The notes below the pieces were generated by a model. That model saw only the letters and a program-made list of their open reading frames with translations, did not search any database and was not told the origin of the DNA. A stretch of 64,000 nt of DNA, taken from NCBI RefSeq assembly GCF_003366055.1, contig NZ_CP025544.1, positions 913,278 to 977,277 on the forward strand, read 5' to 3'. Made by a program: the position numbers and the translations under genes. The stretch is from Candidatus Chromulinivorax destructor. Its GTDB lineage: Bacteria > Babelota > Babeliae > Babelales > Chromulinivoraceae. Shown here in pieces: positions 44,829-54,527 of this stretch (the stretch's first letter is position 1; the number at the start of each line of letters is the position of its first letter).

Positions 44829-45538
44829 TGATTATTACGCTTGATGGCCCATGTGGCAGTGGTAAGTCAACCCTTGCCCAATTATTAGCAAAACGACTTG
44901 GTTTTTTTTATATCAATAGCGGTTACTTATACCGATCCGTCGCATACGTTTTAGTCAAAGATTTTGGGTATGACTATCAACAGTTACAAGCACCAGATGT
45001 TGATCATATTCATACCATCTTGCACGCAGACCACTTTGTATATCAATACGCTGACGGTATTGCACGAGTTTATTTTAAAAATATCGAAATTACTCATCAC
45101 TTAAAAGCAAGTACTGTATCGGATCATGCTTCATTAATTTCATCGCATCTGCATGTTCGGCACATTATTGTTGCAACACAAAGAAGACTTGGATCGATGC
45201 ATCATCTGATTACCGATGGACGTGATGGTGGTACAGAAATTTACCCTCAAGCAGATTTTAAGTTTTATGTGATTGCGGATGATGCAATTCGTGCACAGCG
45301 CTTACAAAACGATGCAGCACGAATCGGAACAGTTTTAACTTTTGAGCAAGCTTTGCAGATGACGCAGATGCGTGACCAACGAGATATGAATCGTTTAATT
45401 TCCCCATTAAAAAAAGCTCATGATGCAATTGTGATCGATACGTCATTACAATCTGTTCATAAGACCTTAGATGCAATGATACAGATCATTCAAAAATCTT
45501 CTCGTTCTGTTGAGTATCAAAATTTTTTAAGAAATTAG
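44828..45538 (+). CDS. cmk: Cytidylate kinase
   Basis: Phosphorylates CMP and dCMP. The P-loop is LDGPCGSGKSTLAQLLAKRLG at the start, followed by YINSGYLYRSVAY (the family has DTGAMYR). DGRDGGTEIYPQADFKFYV and RDQRDMNR are also typical, although the first usually reads GRDIGT. At 236 aa it is of normal length. It is translationally coupled to recJ. Confidence 0.95.
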   Translation: MIITLDGPCGSGKSTLAQLLAKRLGFFYINSGYLYRSVAYVLVKDFGYDYQQLQAPDVDHIHTILHADHFVYQYADGIARVYFKNIEITHHLKASTVSDHASLISSHLHVRHIIVATQRRLGSMHHLITDGRDGGTEIYPQADFKFYVIADDAIRAQRLQNDAARIGTVLTFEQALQMTQMRDQRDMNRLISPLKKAHDAIVIDTSLQSVHKTLDAMIQIIQKSSRSVEYQNFLRN

Positions 45539-45548
45539 ATACATTTTA

Positions 45549-45673
45549 GGTTAAGTGAATCAAATTTTCACTCTCAAGTTTAGTCCTACAAAACTCCGAG
45601 AATTTGATGGCCGGTGGACCAGATACACTTTTTTTAAAAACTAAAAAAGCGTACAGTGGCCGCGGCCACTCAT
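45549..45673 (-). repeat. Interspersed TIR repeat, copy 16 (truncated)
   Basis: Starts after TA with GGTTAAGTGAATCAAAT and contains TAGTCCTACAAAACTCCGAG, GGCCGGTGGACC and AAAAAGCGTACAGTGGCCG. It lacks the GATATCG part and the right end. Confidence 0.8.
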
Positions 45674-45899
45674 ATGTTATGACCAGGTAACTTTGTATTA
45701 ATTTTTCTATAAAAACATGATGAGCCTTTTATCGTAAAAGATAAAGGGCTTATCTGCATAGTACTCCATTGCTTTGCGTATCACTATTTTAAAAAATAAA
45801 AAATATTGGGTGAGAAAAGCTTTATTTTTAAAAAAAAGAATATAGGATTCAATGCACATTCAGGAGATGTTTTTAATAAACCAATTATAAGGAGTTAGT

Positions 45900-48800
45900 A
45901 TGATTCATACTATGATAAAAAATCGCTCGAGAATTCGAACGATTTTTTTTGCTATCGGATTGCTTTTTTCAAGCGCAATCATGCCGTCATCAACTGTCGG
46001 TAAGCTTGATACAGTAGATAATGGAGGCACTGGGTACGGTACAGCAACACAGGCTGATGCTCTTGGTTATATTGTTACCGATGTTGGCAGTTCAACAACA
46101 GATCTTTGTTGGGGTTCAGCAGTGCAGCCCGATGGTAAGACGGTGACCGTTGGCCAAAGTGGAACTTCTATGGCTATGACTCGTTATAATATTAATGGTA
46201 CGTTAGATACAACATTTGGTACAGGTGGAAAAGTTACGGTTGACTCATTTACAGGAACAACAAATCCAATCGCGAATGCTGTCACTGTATTACCAAATGG
46301 TAAAATTGTTGTAGTTGGGACATGTACTATTACAGCTACAACTAAATCAGGGTATTTCGTTGCTCAATTTACGCCAGCGGGTGTTCTTGATACGACATTT
46401 GCTAGTGGAAATGGTTTTGTAGCAAGAAACGTTATTATTAATGGTACAACAAACTCATCAACTGATATTGCCAATACAGTTACGGTTGATACTGTAGGAA
46501 ATATCTATGTCATTGGTACAAGTAATCAAACTGCTTCGACTCAATCTGGCGGTATAAATATTTTTGCTGCAAGTTACACATCGGCAGGGATATTACGAAC
46601 AACTACTTATAATAGTGGAGCTGCTGTTGGCCCAGGAAGCGGATCTTTTATAGGTGTAACAACTGCAGGTATTGGATTAATATCTACGGTTGGAGCATCT
46701 CCAGGAAGTATTCTTGCAGGGTATGGTGCACGAATTGATAGTTCGGGAAGACTTGTTGTTGTTGGTTCTGCTGCAACAAATACGCAAATGCTTATTGCTC
46801 GATTTACAACAGCAGGTATTTTAGATACTACCTTTGCTAGTGTTGGTGTTACCACATCAGCTTTAGCTAGTGGAACGACCATTGCGTATGGCATCGCTTT
46901 TCAATCAAGTGGTCAAATTATTGTAGCTGGTCTTACAGGATCAACTCAAGCAGCTTTTGTTGCAGCATTTAGTTCTGTTGGAGTATTAAATACAAGTTTC
47001 TTTGGAACTTCATCATCAGGTTATATTACGTCACTACTTGGTGGAACAGCTGCACTAGCGCGTGGTCTTGTTGTGCAGCCAGATGATAAAATTGTTATTG
47101 GTGGTTATGCTACAATTTCAGCTGTTAATAATCTTGCAATCGCTCGCTTTACGTCAAATGGTTCAGCTTTAGATACTACTTTTAATACTCTAGGTTATAC
47201 AACAACAAACATAGGATCAGTTCAAAACCTTGGCAATGCGTTATCAGTACAACAAAACGGTTCATTTATTCTTGCTGGTACAAATAGTGGGGTTGATTTT
47301 GTAGCGGCTCGTTATTTAAATATCATCTCTCAAGGTTCGATGGACTATACTTATAATCCAGCAGTTGCAACTAGCCCAGGGGCTCCAGGATATACAATCT
47401 ATCCAACGGTTGCAACAGCGACAAACAAGCCGCAAGTTATGGCGTTGCAAGCATTATCAGACAGCAGCTTGTATGTCGTTTCACAAACAACTGCAGTATC
47501 GATAGGCTCTCAAATAGCTAAACGAACTTCAACTGGCCAACCAAGTATTTCTTCTATAAATTTAAGTCAAGTTGGTGTAGTTGATGTGGTCGTCGATTCA
47601 CAACAACGTGCTTTAGTTGTTGGGACGAACGCAACGCCTCGTGGTTGGTTGTACAGAACAACATCTTCAAGCTCATTAGCACCATCATTTACAACGGTCG
47701 TTGAAACAAATTCAATTTCATTTGCAAAAGTTGCAGAACAAAATCTTGGTCGTATTATTGTGATCGGGCAAGCGCCTCAACAAGGTGGGCAAAATATTGG
47801 CCTGTTGATTGCGTACACAGAATCTGGTGCGTTAGCAACAGGCTCAACAGCAGTACCATTTGGTACAGGATCAGCTGGAGCCCAGACTGGTTTTATTACC
47901 ATGACAGGTGCTGAGTTTACAGATATGCTGATCGACAGTACTAATAATATTTATGTAGCATATAAAACTTCTAGTGATGGTTTTTTCCGTATCGCTAAGT
48001 ACTTAGCAAATGGTTCAGCTCTGGATTCAACATTTGGTACGGGAGGAATTGTTAATACTGGTTTGTTAGCTGCCAATTTTTTCCAACCTCTATTATCATT
48101 TGATACTGCTGGAAATATTGTAGTTGCTGCTTCATCAGGAGGTGCTGCTGGAATATCTTTTCAAAAATATGATTCATCTGGAACTATCATTGGTTCAACA
48201 ACGACAATTACTCCAGCAACCAGCTTGTTGTCATCTCCTCAACTAACAAAATTACAATGCGATACGAACAACCGTTTAATTTTTACGGGGTATGATACCA
48301 ATAATTTCTTTGTTGGTCGTTGCGGAGCAGGAACATTTACGCTTGATACAACTTTTGCACCGTATTCATCATCTCCTGGTATTTTAAAAACCATGTACTC
48401 AACAAATGCGAATGGGAATTCTCCAGCACACATTTCTAATGGTGTGTGTATTGCTCCAACCACTGGTAATATTCTTTTTGGTGGATACGAAAACACCACG
48501 ACAACAACGACAACTTCATTAGTTGGTCAAGTTGTTGGTAATACAGGTGGAACAGTTTATACACAAGTTAATCGTTTCCCGGTAGCTGTTGGAGCTGTTG
48601 CAGGCACGGTCAACTTAGGCATAGGATCACCTGCAAACCTTGCAAACGGTCATCCGCAATCGATCTATACCTTTGGAACGACAGGGACGTATGCAAATAA
48701 TACGTTAGTTGCAAATGCAACTGGTTCAAGCACAACATTATCAATGTTAAATTCTTCATATGCACTGAACACTGCTTTTAGTACTGATGGTTCAATTACG

Positions 48801-51800
48801 CTAGCAGGCCTTGTTAGTACCAATAACATTATGGTTAATCCAAGCGGTACGATCTATGTAACTGGTGCAACTGCGACTGATCCTGCGGTATATTCAGTAG
48901 CTTCTGACGGTGCGTCAGCAACCTTGCTTAATCTTCCAGAAGCAACTGCGCAAGGTGGTTTAACAACTATCTACGGTATTGCTCAACAAGCATCAGGTAG
49001 ATTGTTAATTGCTGGGTACAATAGCTTTGTAGGCTCTGGTGTTATTATGGCATTTAACCCGGTAGCAAATGCAGTTGATACATCATTTAATGCAAGTGGA
49101 GTAATTCCTGGTTATTGGTTTGTTGGTGTAGCTCATCCAGTTACATCGATCTCAGTTGCGACAAGCGCAACACTTGCTGATAAAATCTACTTTGCATACC
49201 AAAGTGGTTCAACATCAGTTCAAGTTGATATGGTATTAGAAAATGGAACACAACTTGCTCCATCGTCGATATTCACTCCGATTTCAGCAGTCTTAACTGC
49301 GACGTCAGATACAGCAATTGCGATGAAGTTGGATGTAAACGGAGCAGTGGTTCTTGCCGTGCAAACGTCGGCAGGTGTTGTTGCAGGTCGTTATGCTGCA
49401 AATGGTGCTGTCGGTGTTGCTCCAGCTACTATAATCCCGGTAGGATCTGGCATAGCGTTCAAAGAACTTTTAACATTAAGTGATAGTACGACGTTAATTT
49501 TAGCGCAAAGCGGCGCATCGTCTCCTTATTCATTGAGTCTAGCACAGTTGAATCCATCATTTACATTTAACTCAAGCTTTGGAACTGCAGGAATTTTAAC
49601 AGCAGCAGTTTCTCCGCAAGTTGAATTCTTTGCGGTTGATGTGGTCAGTGGCAGCGATGGTATTATTGTATCGGGTGACACCAACGCAACTGCAGGTTCT
49701 GCTACTCCATACTTCACGCAAATTAGTAATACTGATGCGCCAACTGCACTTACCAAAGTATCACAAAGTGCAACGACGTTAGGCACTCCAGGGACTGTTG
49801 ATACAACGTTTAACAGTGCAGCTACACAGGCTGGATTCATGAACTTGAATACGGTGGTAACTTCTACATTTACAACAGTTATTCCTGGTACAGCAACGGT
49901 AAAATCATTGTTACAAAATGATGATGGTTCATACTATGTTGCTGCTGATGATGGAACAGATACCTACCTTACTGCAATGAGTGCTGATGATGTTCAAAAT
50001 ACATCATTTGGGACAACAGGTTTACTGACTCTTGCAGGACAAGCAAATGTTTCAGCAATGTTACTTGCAGAAGATGGCGGATTTTATGTTGTCGGTGGTG
50101 AAGGTTCTACAGGATCAGCTGCGGGTTGGATTGAATACCTTGATGGATCAACAGGTGCTGCGATCTCTGGATTTGCTCCAACAGCAACTATGGACAGTCA
50201 TTTTGCTATTACTCAACAGGCGCAAGGCCGAATCATCGTTGCAGGTATGAACGATGGTGTGGGTACGTTGATTGCGTATAACCAATTAACAGGTGCTGTT
50301 GATACCACCTTTGGTAATGCTGGTTACTATGTATTGACTGGCTATTCAGCAATTAACTCAGTGGTGGTCGATTTAGTTGGGAATGTGTATGTGATTGCAA
50401 ACGATGCTGCAAATAACGCAACAGTTATTTGTTTAGATGAAAACGCAACCACACAACAGTGGAGTCAAGTCGTCCTTGCAACAACAAGTACACTTGCAGC
50501 AAATAACCACCTGACGTTTAATCAAGTGGTCAACCTTGTGGCAACAGCTGTTAATACAACAACTGGTGCTATTATGCTGAAAACGTACAGTTTAGGTACT
50601 TCTGGTGGAACGCTTGCAACTAATGTGATTCTTGGTTCTGGCGGTACTGCAACGGGATTAACAACTGCATCTGTAACGTCAGTTTCAGTTGATTTAAACG
50701 CATCGCCAGGCAAAGTTCTGTTGACTGGGTACGATGCAGGTGTAACGCCAAACGTTCCGTTTATTATTCGTACAACATCAGCAGAAACTGGTCTGGATAC
50801 AACATTTACGTCAGGTTCTGGAACTGCAGGTGTGGTAACGACGCTTTCAACTGCTGGTGATACACGAGCTGCTGCGTGGAATGACTTGATGATTAACAAC
50901 AACGGTAAAATTACGGTTGCTGGTTTTAATACATTGACTGGTCCGACGGTAGCTCCGTACATGATGCGTGTCTATGGTGATGCATTTATTGGGCAATATG
51001 ACCCAGAAATTCAAGCACCGATGCCAGATGATCTTAATCCTCAATTTGGCGTTAACGGTCTTGCCTACACGTCAGTGATTGCAAATTTAGTCAATGGCGG
51101 TTCGACGATTGTTGATCATCAAAACCGTATTGTTCTTGCTGGTACAGCAGATACTGGAGCTAATGGTGCATTTGTAGTAGCACGATTCTTAGCTGATGGA
51201 ACGCTTGATACCTCATTTAGTACCGATGGAATTGCAAGTTCAGGTGATATTTCTGCTTTAAATGAAGCAAATGGAGCTTACGTAGCTGTTGATAGCAGTA
51301 ATAACGTCTATGTAGGTGGAATAGATGGTGGAAATAGCTTAGTTGTAGCTAAGTTCTTAGGAACAACTGGAGCGTTAGATACATCATTTGGTGGTGATGG
51401 TATTGTGATATCACCAGCTATTGCTAATTTAAATCATGGTGGTTATGTCGCGATCGATTATCTTGGTAATGTTTTGGTTGGTGGAAGTACATCAGGTCTT
51501 AGATTATCTGTAGCCCGATTCACATCAGCAGGTGATTTAGATACATCATTTGGGACTGCAGGTATTGCACAAACTGCTTCAATTAGCAACCTTCGTGATG
51601 GTGGTTTTGTTGCAACTGATGCTATCGTAGCTAACGCCGATAACAGTGTCTATGTTGGTGGGTCAACAACAGATAGCAAGTTAGTTGTTGCTAAATTTAC
51701 CAGTGCAGGTGTTGCAGCAGCATACGGTACGTCTGGTATTGCAACAACATCGGCTATCACTAACTTAGCTGATGGTGGTTCAATTGCGTTGGATATCAAT

Positions 51801-52610
51801 AAAAGAATTGTTATTGGTGGGTACACTTCGAACAACACCTTTGTTGCAGCTCGATTCACAACTGCTGGTACAGCTCTTGATACAGCATTTGGTACATCTG
51901 GTATCGCGACAAGTAACGTACTTGCAAGCGGAACGTTGAATGCAAGTCCAAATCTTGTGATTGATAACAGTAACAATACCGTCCTTGGTGGTCTGACAAC
52001 TCTGTCTGACGGCGTATCAAGAAACATGGTAGCAGCTCGTTTTACAACGACTGGTGCAATCGACACAACATTTACGACGACTGGTATTGCATCGACCAGC
52101 ACCATTGCTGGGTTAACATCAGGTGGTTTTGTTGCAGTCAATAGCACAACAACTCCGTTCCTTGGTGGTTATGTGATCAACTCAGGTAGTGCACGACTTG
52201 TGGTAGGGCAAATCTACTCAGGTTCAGAAATCATTATTCCAGATCCTGCAAACTTACAAGGAGCGGCATTTAGTGTGTACTGGTATGGTAGCAATCCTGC
52301 AATTTTTAAAGATTTCTTTAGTGTTGATTTTTATGCAAATGTCATTGTCAATGCAACAGCTCGTGCAGCTACGATTGAGGCGGTTAATGCTTCGTTAGAT
52401 GCGTATGCAGTTGCGTATGCAGATCAGCCTGAATTTAATCTTGCAGCTTCAACGACGCCTGGTTGGGATGTTCAGTTGGCTGCAGTACAAGCGACGCTGG
52501 TTGCAACGTATAGTACAGCACAACAAGTAAATCAAATTAATGCGTTCTTCACGAACTTTAATGCGCGTAGAACAGCAGTACGTAACACATTGTTAGTATA
52601 TGCAAGTTAA
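45900..52610 (+). CDS. Giant exported Delta-60-repeat protein
   Basis: A 2236-residue protein with a signal peptide (IRTIFFAIGLLFSSAIMPSS) and a mature part made of about 50- to 60-residue repeats. Each repeat pairs an LDTTFGT-G-style loop with an A-V-D-x-x-x-x-I-x-V-G-G strand, for example LDTTFGTGGKVTV then GKIVVVGT. These are Delta-60 repeats, predicted to form propeller-like beta structures. A C-terminal region of about 115 residues (from YWYGSNPAIFKDFF) lacks repeats and is conserved in the 54528 protein. Only about six cysteines occur. AAGGAG precedes the ATG. It is probably a surface or secreted adhesin-like protein (inferred). Confidence 0.9.
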   Translation: MIHTMIKNRSRIRTIFFAIGLLFSSAIMPSSTVGKLDTVDNGGTGYGTATQADALGYIVTDVGSSTTDLCWGSAVQPDGKTVTVGQSGTSMAMTRYNINGTLDTTFGTGGKVTVDSFTGTTNPIANAVTVLPNGKIVVVGTCTITATTKSGYFVAQFTPAGVLDTTFASGNGFVARNVIINGTTNSSTDIANTVTVDTVGNIYVIGTSNQTASTQSGGINIFAASYTSAGILRTTTYNSGAAVGPGSGSFIGVTTAGIGLISTVGASPGSILAGYGARIDSSGRLVVVGSAATNTQMLIARFTTAGILDTTFASVGVTTSALASGTTIAYGIAFQSSGQIIVAGLTGSTQAAFVAAFSSVGVLNTSFFGTSSSGYITSLLGGTAALARGLVVQPDDKIVIGGYATISAVNNLAIARFTSNGSALDTTFNTLGYTTTNIGSVQNLGNALSVQQNGSFILAGTNSGVDFVAARYLNIISQGSMDYTYNPAVATSPGAPGYTIYPTVATATNKPQVMALQALSDSSLYVVSQTTAVSIGSQIAKRTSTGQPSISSINLSQVGVVDVVVDSQQRALVVGTNATPRGWLYRTTSSSSLAPSFTTVVETNSISFAKVAEQNLGRIIVIGQAPQQGGQNIGLLIAYTESGALATGSTAVPFGTGSAGAQTGFITMTGAEFTDMLIDSTNNIYVAYKTSSDGFFRIAKYLANGSALDSTFGTGGIVNTGLLAANFFQPLLSFDTAGNIVVAASSGGAAGISFQKYDSSGTIIGSTTTITPATSLLSSPQLTKLQCDTNNRLIFTGYDTNNFFVGRCGAGTFTLDTTFAPYSSSPGILKTMYSTNANGNSPAHISNGVCIAPTTGNILFGGYENTTTTTTTSLVGQVVGNTGGTVYTQVNRFPVAVGAVAGTVNLGIGSPANLANGHPQSIYTFGTTGTYANNTLVANATGSSTTLSMLNSSYALNTAFSTDGSITLAGLVSTNNIMVNPSGTIYVTGATATDPAVYSVASDGASATLLNLPEATAQGGLTTIYGIAQQASGRLLIAGYNSFVGSGVIMAFNPVANAVDTSFNASGVIPGYWFVGVAHPVTSISVATSATLADKIYFAYQSGSTSVQVDMVLENGTQLAPSSIFTPISAVLTATSDTAIAMKLDVNGAVVLAVQTSAGVVAGRYAANGAVGVAPATIIPVGSGIAFKELLTLSDSTTLILAQSGASSPYSLSLAQLNPSFTFNSSFGTAGILTAAVSPQVEFFAVDVVSGSDGIIVSGDTNATAGSATPYFTQISNTDAPTALTKVSQSATTLGTPGTVDTTFNSAATQAGFMNLNTVVTSTFTTVIPGTATVKSLLQNDDGSYYVAADDGTDTYLTAMSADDVQNTSFGTTGLLTLAGQANVSAMLLAEDGGFYVVGGEGSTGSAAGWIEYLDGSTGAAISGFAPTATMDSHFAITQQAQGRIIVAGMNDGVGTLIAYNQLTGAVDTTFGNAGYYVLTGYSAINSVVVDLVGNVYVIANDAANNATVICLDENATTQQWSQVVLATTSTLAANNHLTFNQVVNLVATAVNTTTGAIMLKTYSLGTSGGTLATNVILGSGGTATGLTTASVTSVSVDLNASPGKVLLTGYDAGVTPNVPFIIRTTSAETGLDTTFTSGSGTAGVVTTLSTAGDTRAAAWNDLMINNNGKITVAGFNTLTGPTVAPYMMRVYGDAFIGQYDPEIQAPMPDDLNPQFGVNGLAYTSVIANLVNGGSTIVDHQNRIVLAGTADTGANGAFVVARFLADGTLDTSFSTDGIASSGDISALNEANGAYVAVDSSNNVYVGGIDGGNSLVVAKFLGTTGALDTSFGGDGIVISPAIANLNHGGYVAIDYLGNVLVGGSTSGLRLSVARFTSAGDLDTSFGTAGIAQTASISNLRDGGFVATDAIVANADNSVYVGGSTTDSKLVVAKFTSAGVAAAYGTSGIATTSAITNLADGGSIALDINKRIVIGGYTSNNTFVAARFTTAGTALDTAFGTSGIATSNVLASGTLNASPNLVIDNSNNTVLGGLTTLSDGVSRNMVAARFTTTGAIDTTFTTTGIASTSTIAGLTSGGFVAVNSTTTPFLGGYVINSGSARLVVGQIYSGSEIIIPDPANLQGAAFSVYWYGSNPAIFKDFFSVDFYANVIVNATARAATIEAVNASLDAYAVAYADQPEFNLAASTTPGWDVQLAAVQATLVATYSTAQQVNQINAFFTNFNARRTAVRNTLLVYAS

Positions 52611-52621
52611 GTAAAATCGAC

Positions 52622-52649
52622 GGTGGGCATTTTGTGCAAGGTGCCCACC
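52622..52649 (+). terminator. Hairpin after the giant gene
   Basis: Stem GGTGGGCA / TGCCCACC followed by TTGTTT; the T-run is weak. Confidence 0.7.
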
Positions 52650-52671
52650 TTGTTTGAATATATTGATAGAT

Positions 52672-52950
52672 GCCCTACATTTCCTGCGGAAATTTCGGGA
52701 ATCGTGAGGCCGGCGGGCCTAAACCGCTTTTTGAAAAAGATTGTATACATAGTTTTTAGATAAGGGTTATGCAGTCGCTGTCACTCTGTTTTCTGAAGTG
52801 AAGGGTAGCTGAACCGTAGGTTGTATAAAAAGTTTAAAAAAGATACGTGAAAATAGATGAATGTATGTAGATTTTAGATAAGCGTTATGCGGCCGCCGCC
52901 GCCCTGTTTCCGGAGGGTAAGCGTAGCTGAACCGTAGGTTGTATAAAAAA
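52672..52950 (-). repeat. TIR-repeat modules: one right half and a doubled left half
   Basis: GCCCTAC-ATTTCC-TGC-GGAAAT-TTCGGGAA and GGCCGGCGGGCC form a right half with an altered hairpin stem. The left-half module follows twice (52743 and 52863): GTTATGCAGTCGCTG or GTTATGCGGCCGCC, then TTCTGAAG or CCGGAG, and TAGCTGAACCGTAGG. Confidence 0.7.
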
Positions 52951-52973
52951 TTAAAAAAATAAAAAGGTTATCT

Positions 52974-54356
52974 ATGAAAAAAATATGTATCGTGGGATTG
53001 CTGATGTTTGCATCACCATTACATTGCTATGCAACGATTATGAATCACCGTGAAGTAACATCCAATCCATTGTTATTTAAACAAGATGATTACAGTTGTT
53101 TTGATGATAAAACATTAAGTTTTGAGATAGTTCCATGGGGTTCTGGTACGTTTGATCCAGCTCATACGATGGCAAATTTGGGTATTAATGGAACTGACAC
53201 GATGGTGTTAAACCAGCAAGGTGGCGGGGATATTAATCCAGAGTTAATCTTGCTTGGTTCTGCAAACGTTGATCGTGATTATCTTTCGACTGTTACCTTG
53301 CAACCAAAAATGTACATGTTTGGTGGTTTGTTCCATCTGTACAAACAGTTTAAAATATTTTTCTTGGATCTTAAAACATCATTGATTAATTGTAGAACGC
53401 AAATCGTTATCGATGAAGTTGGCGGCGGTAATGGTGGCATGACGCAACCAGATGGAACAATAATTACCAATGCATTGCAAGCGTTTAGCCAAGCGGATTG
53501 GAGCTATGGTAAATTTGGCACGGTCCAAAATAAAGTAGGTTTAGATAACGTTCAGTTTATGTTTGGTGCATCAAAAGAGATGGAATCATTTTCATCTGCT
53601 TGCTGGCACAATTATGGTGCAGCTTTTATGCTATTAGAGCTTCCGACAGCAAAAGGTTCTCAAGCTGAATGGTTATTTGAACCAATGGTTGGAACAAAGC
53701 ATTGCGGATTAGGTTTTGGTGCAGATTTTATGAGTGTGACTGATAGCCAATGGTCATTTGTTGGTGGTGGTAACTACCGTTATTTATTTGCAGCAAACGA
53801 AGTTCGTTCATTTGATCTAGCTCCAAATGGCGCATGGTCACGTTACCTTGGATTGCAAGAAATTGCTCAAATTGGCAGTGGTCCAGTTAATCCATTACCA
53901 GGCATTAATTTGTTTACGCAAGATACGCATGTTGATGGCACAAGCCAAATCACGATGTATGCTCGTCTGCAAAAACGTTGGGAACACTGTTTGTTTGAGG
54001 TAAGCTACAACTTCTTCCATACGCAAGCAGAAACGGTAAGTCTTGTTAATGAGACAATTTCAGACCAATTTGGTGTGTATTATGTTACTGACTTTGGTGG
54101 TGTAACAACTGCAAGTAACGCAACAATTGCACAAGCAAATCCAGCGTTTGACTTGGCCCCGGTAACATTGCTAGCAACTGATTTAAACGTAGCGACTGGT
54201 GCTGCTGGAGCATGGACAAGCAACATGGTTGCAGGGCGCTTCCAGTATCAATTTGACAAAATAAGCTGTGGGCTTGGTGGGTCAGTTGAAATGGCTCATT
54301 CTGTACAGGCGCTGTCAAGCTGGTCTGTATGGTTGAACCTAGAAGTATTAGTATAG
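52974..54356 (+). CDS. Outer-membrane beta-barrel-like protein
   Basis: A 460-residue protein with a signal peptide (MKKICIVGLLMFASPLHCYA). Alternating hydrophobic and polar strands with aromatic girdles follow (WSFVGGGNYRYLFAA, QITMYARLQKRWEHCLFEV, AGRFQYQFDKISCGLGG), ending in a strand-like WSVWLNLEVLV. This is the pattern of an outer-membrane barrel or porin-like protein, not tied to a named family. It lies between the two Delta-60-repeat genes, on the same strand, so it may be part of the same surface structure (inferred). Confidence 0.72.
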   Translation: MKKICIVGLLMFASPLHCYATIMNHREVTSNPLLFKQDDYSCFDDKTLSFEIVPWGSGTFDPAHTMANLGINGTDTMVLNQQGGGDINPELILLGSANVDRDYLSTVTLQPKMYMFGGLFHLYKQFKIFFLDLKTSLINCRTQIVIDEVGGGNGGMTQPDGTIITNALQAFSQADWSYGKFGTVQNKVGLDNVQFMFGASKEMESFSSACWHNYGAAFMLLELPTAKGSQAEWLFEPMVGTKHCGLGFGADFMSVTDSQWSFVGGGNYRYLFAANEVRSFDLAPNGAWSRYLGLQEIAQIGSGPVNPLPGINLFTQDTHVDGTSQITMYARLQKRWEHCLFEVSYNFFHTQAETVSLVNETISDQFGVYYVTDFGGVTTASNATIAQANPAFDLAPVTLLATDLNVATGAAGAWTSNMVAGRFQYQFDKISCGLGGSVEMAHSVQALSSWSVWLNLEVLV

Positions 54357-54394
54357 AATTATTAACGTGAGTATATCTTTCTCACATTATATAC

Positions 54395-54426
54395 AAAGTG
54401 GCTTTCGCAAGAAGGCCACTTTTTTT
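54395..54426 (+). terminator. Rho-independent terminator
   Basis: Stem AAAGTGGC / GCCACTTT, with CTT / AAG pairing inside, and a T-run. Confidence 0.88.
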
Positions 54427-54527
54427 ATATAAAAACTATATTTTAAAAAACAATGTATGTTTTACTCAAAGAATAAAGGGCTGTTTTTAAAAAACTATAA
54501 TCTATTTGCTCTTACAAGGAAGAACGT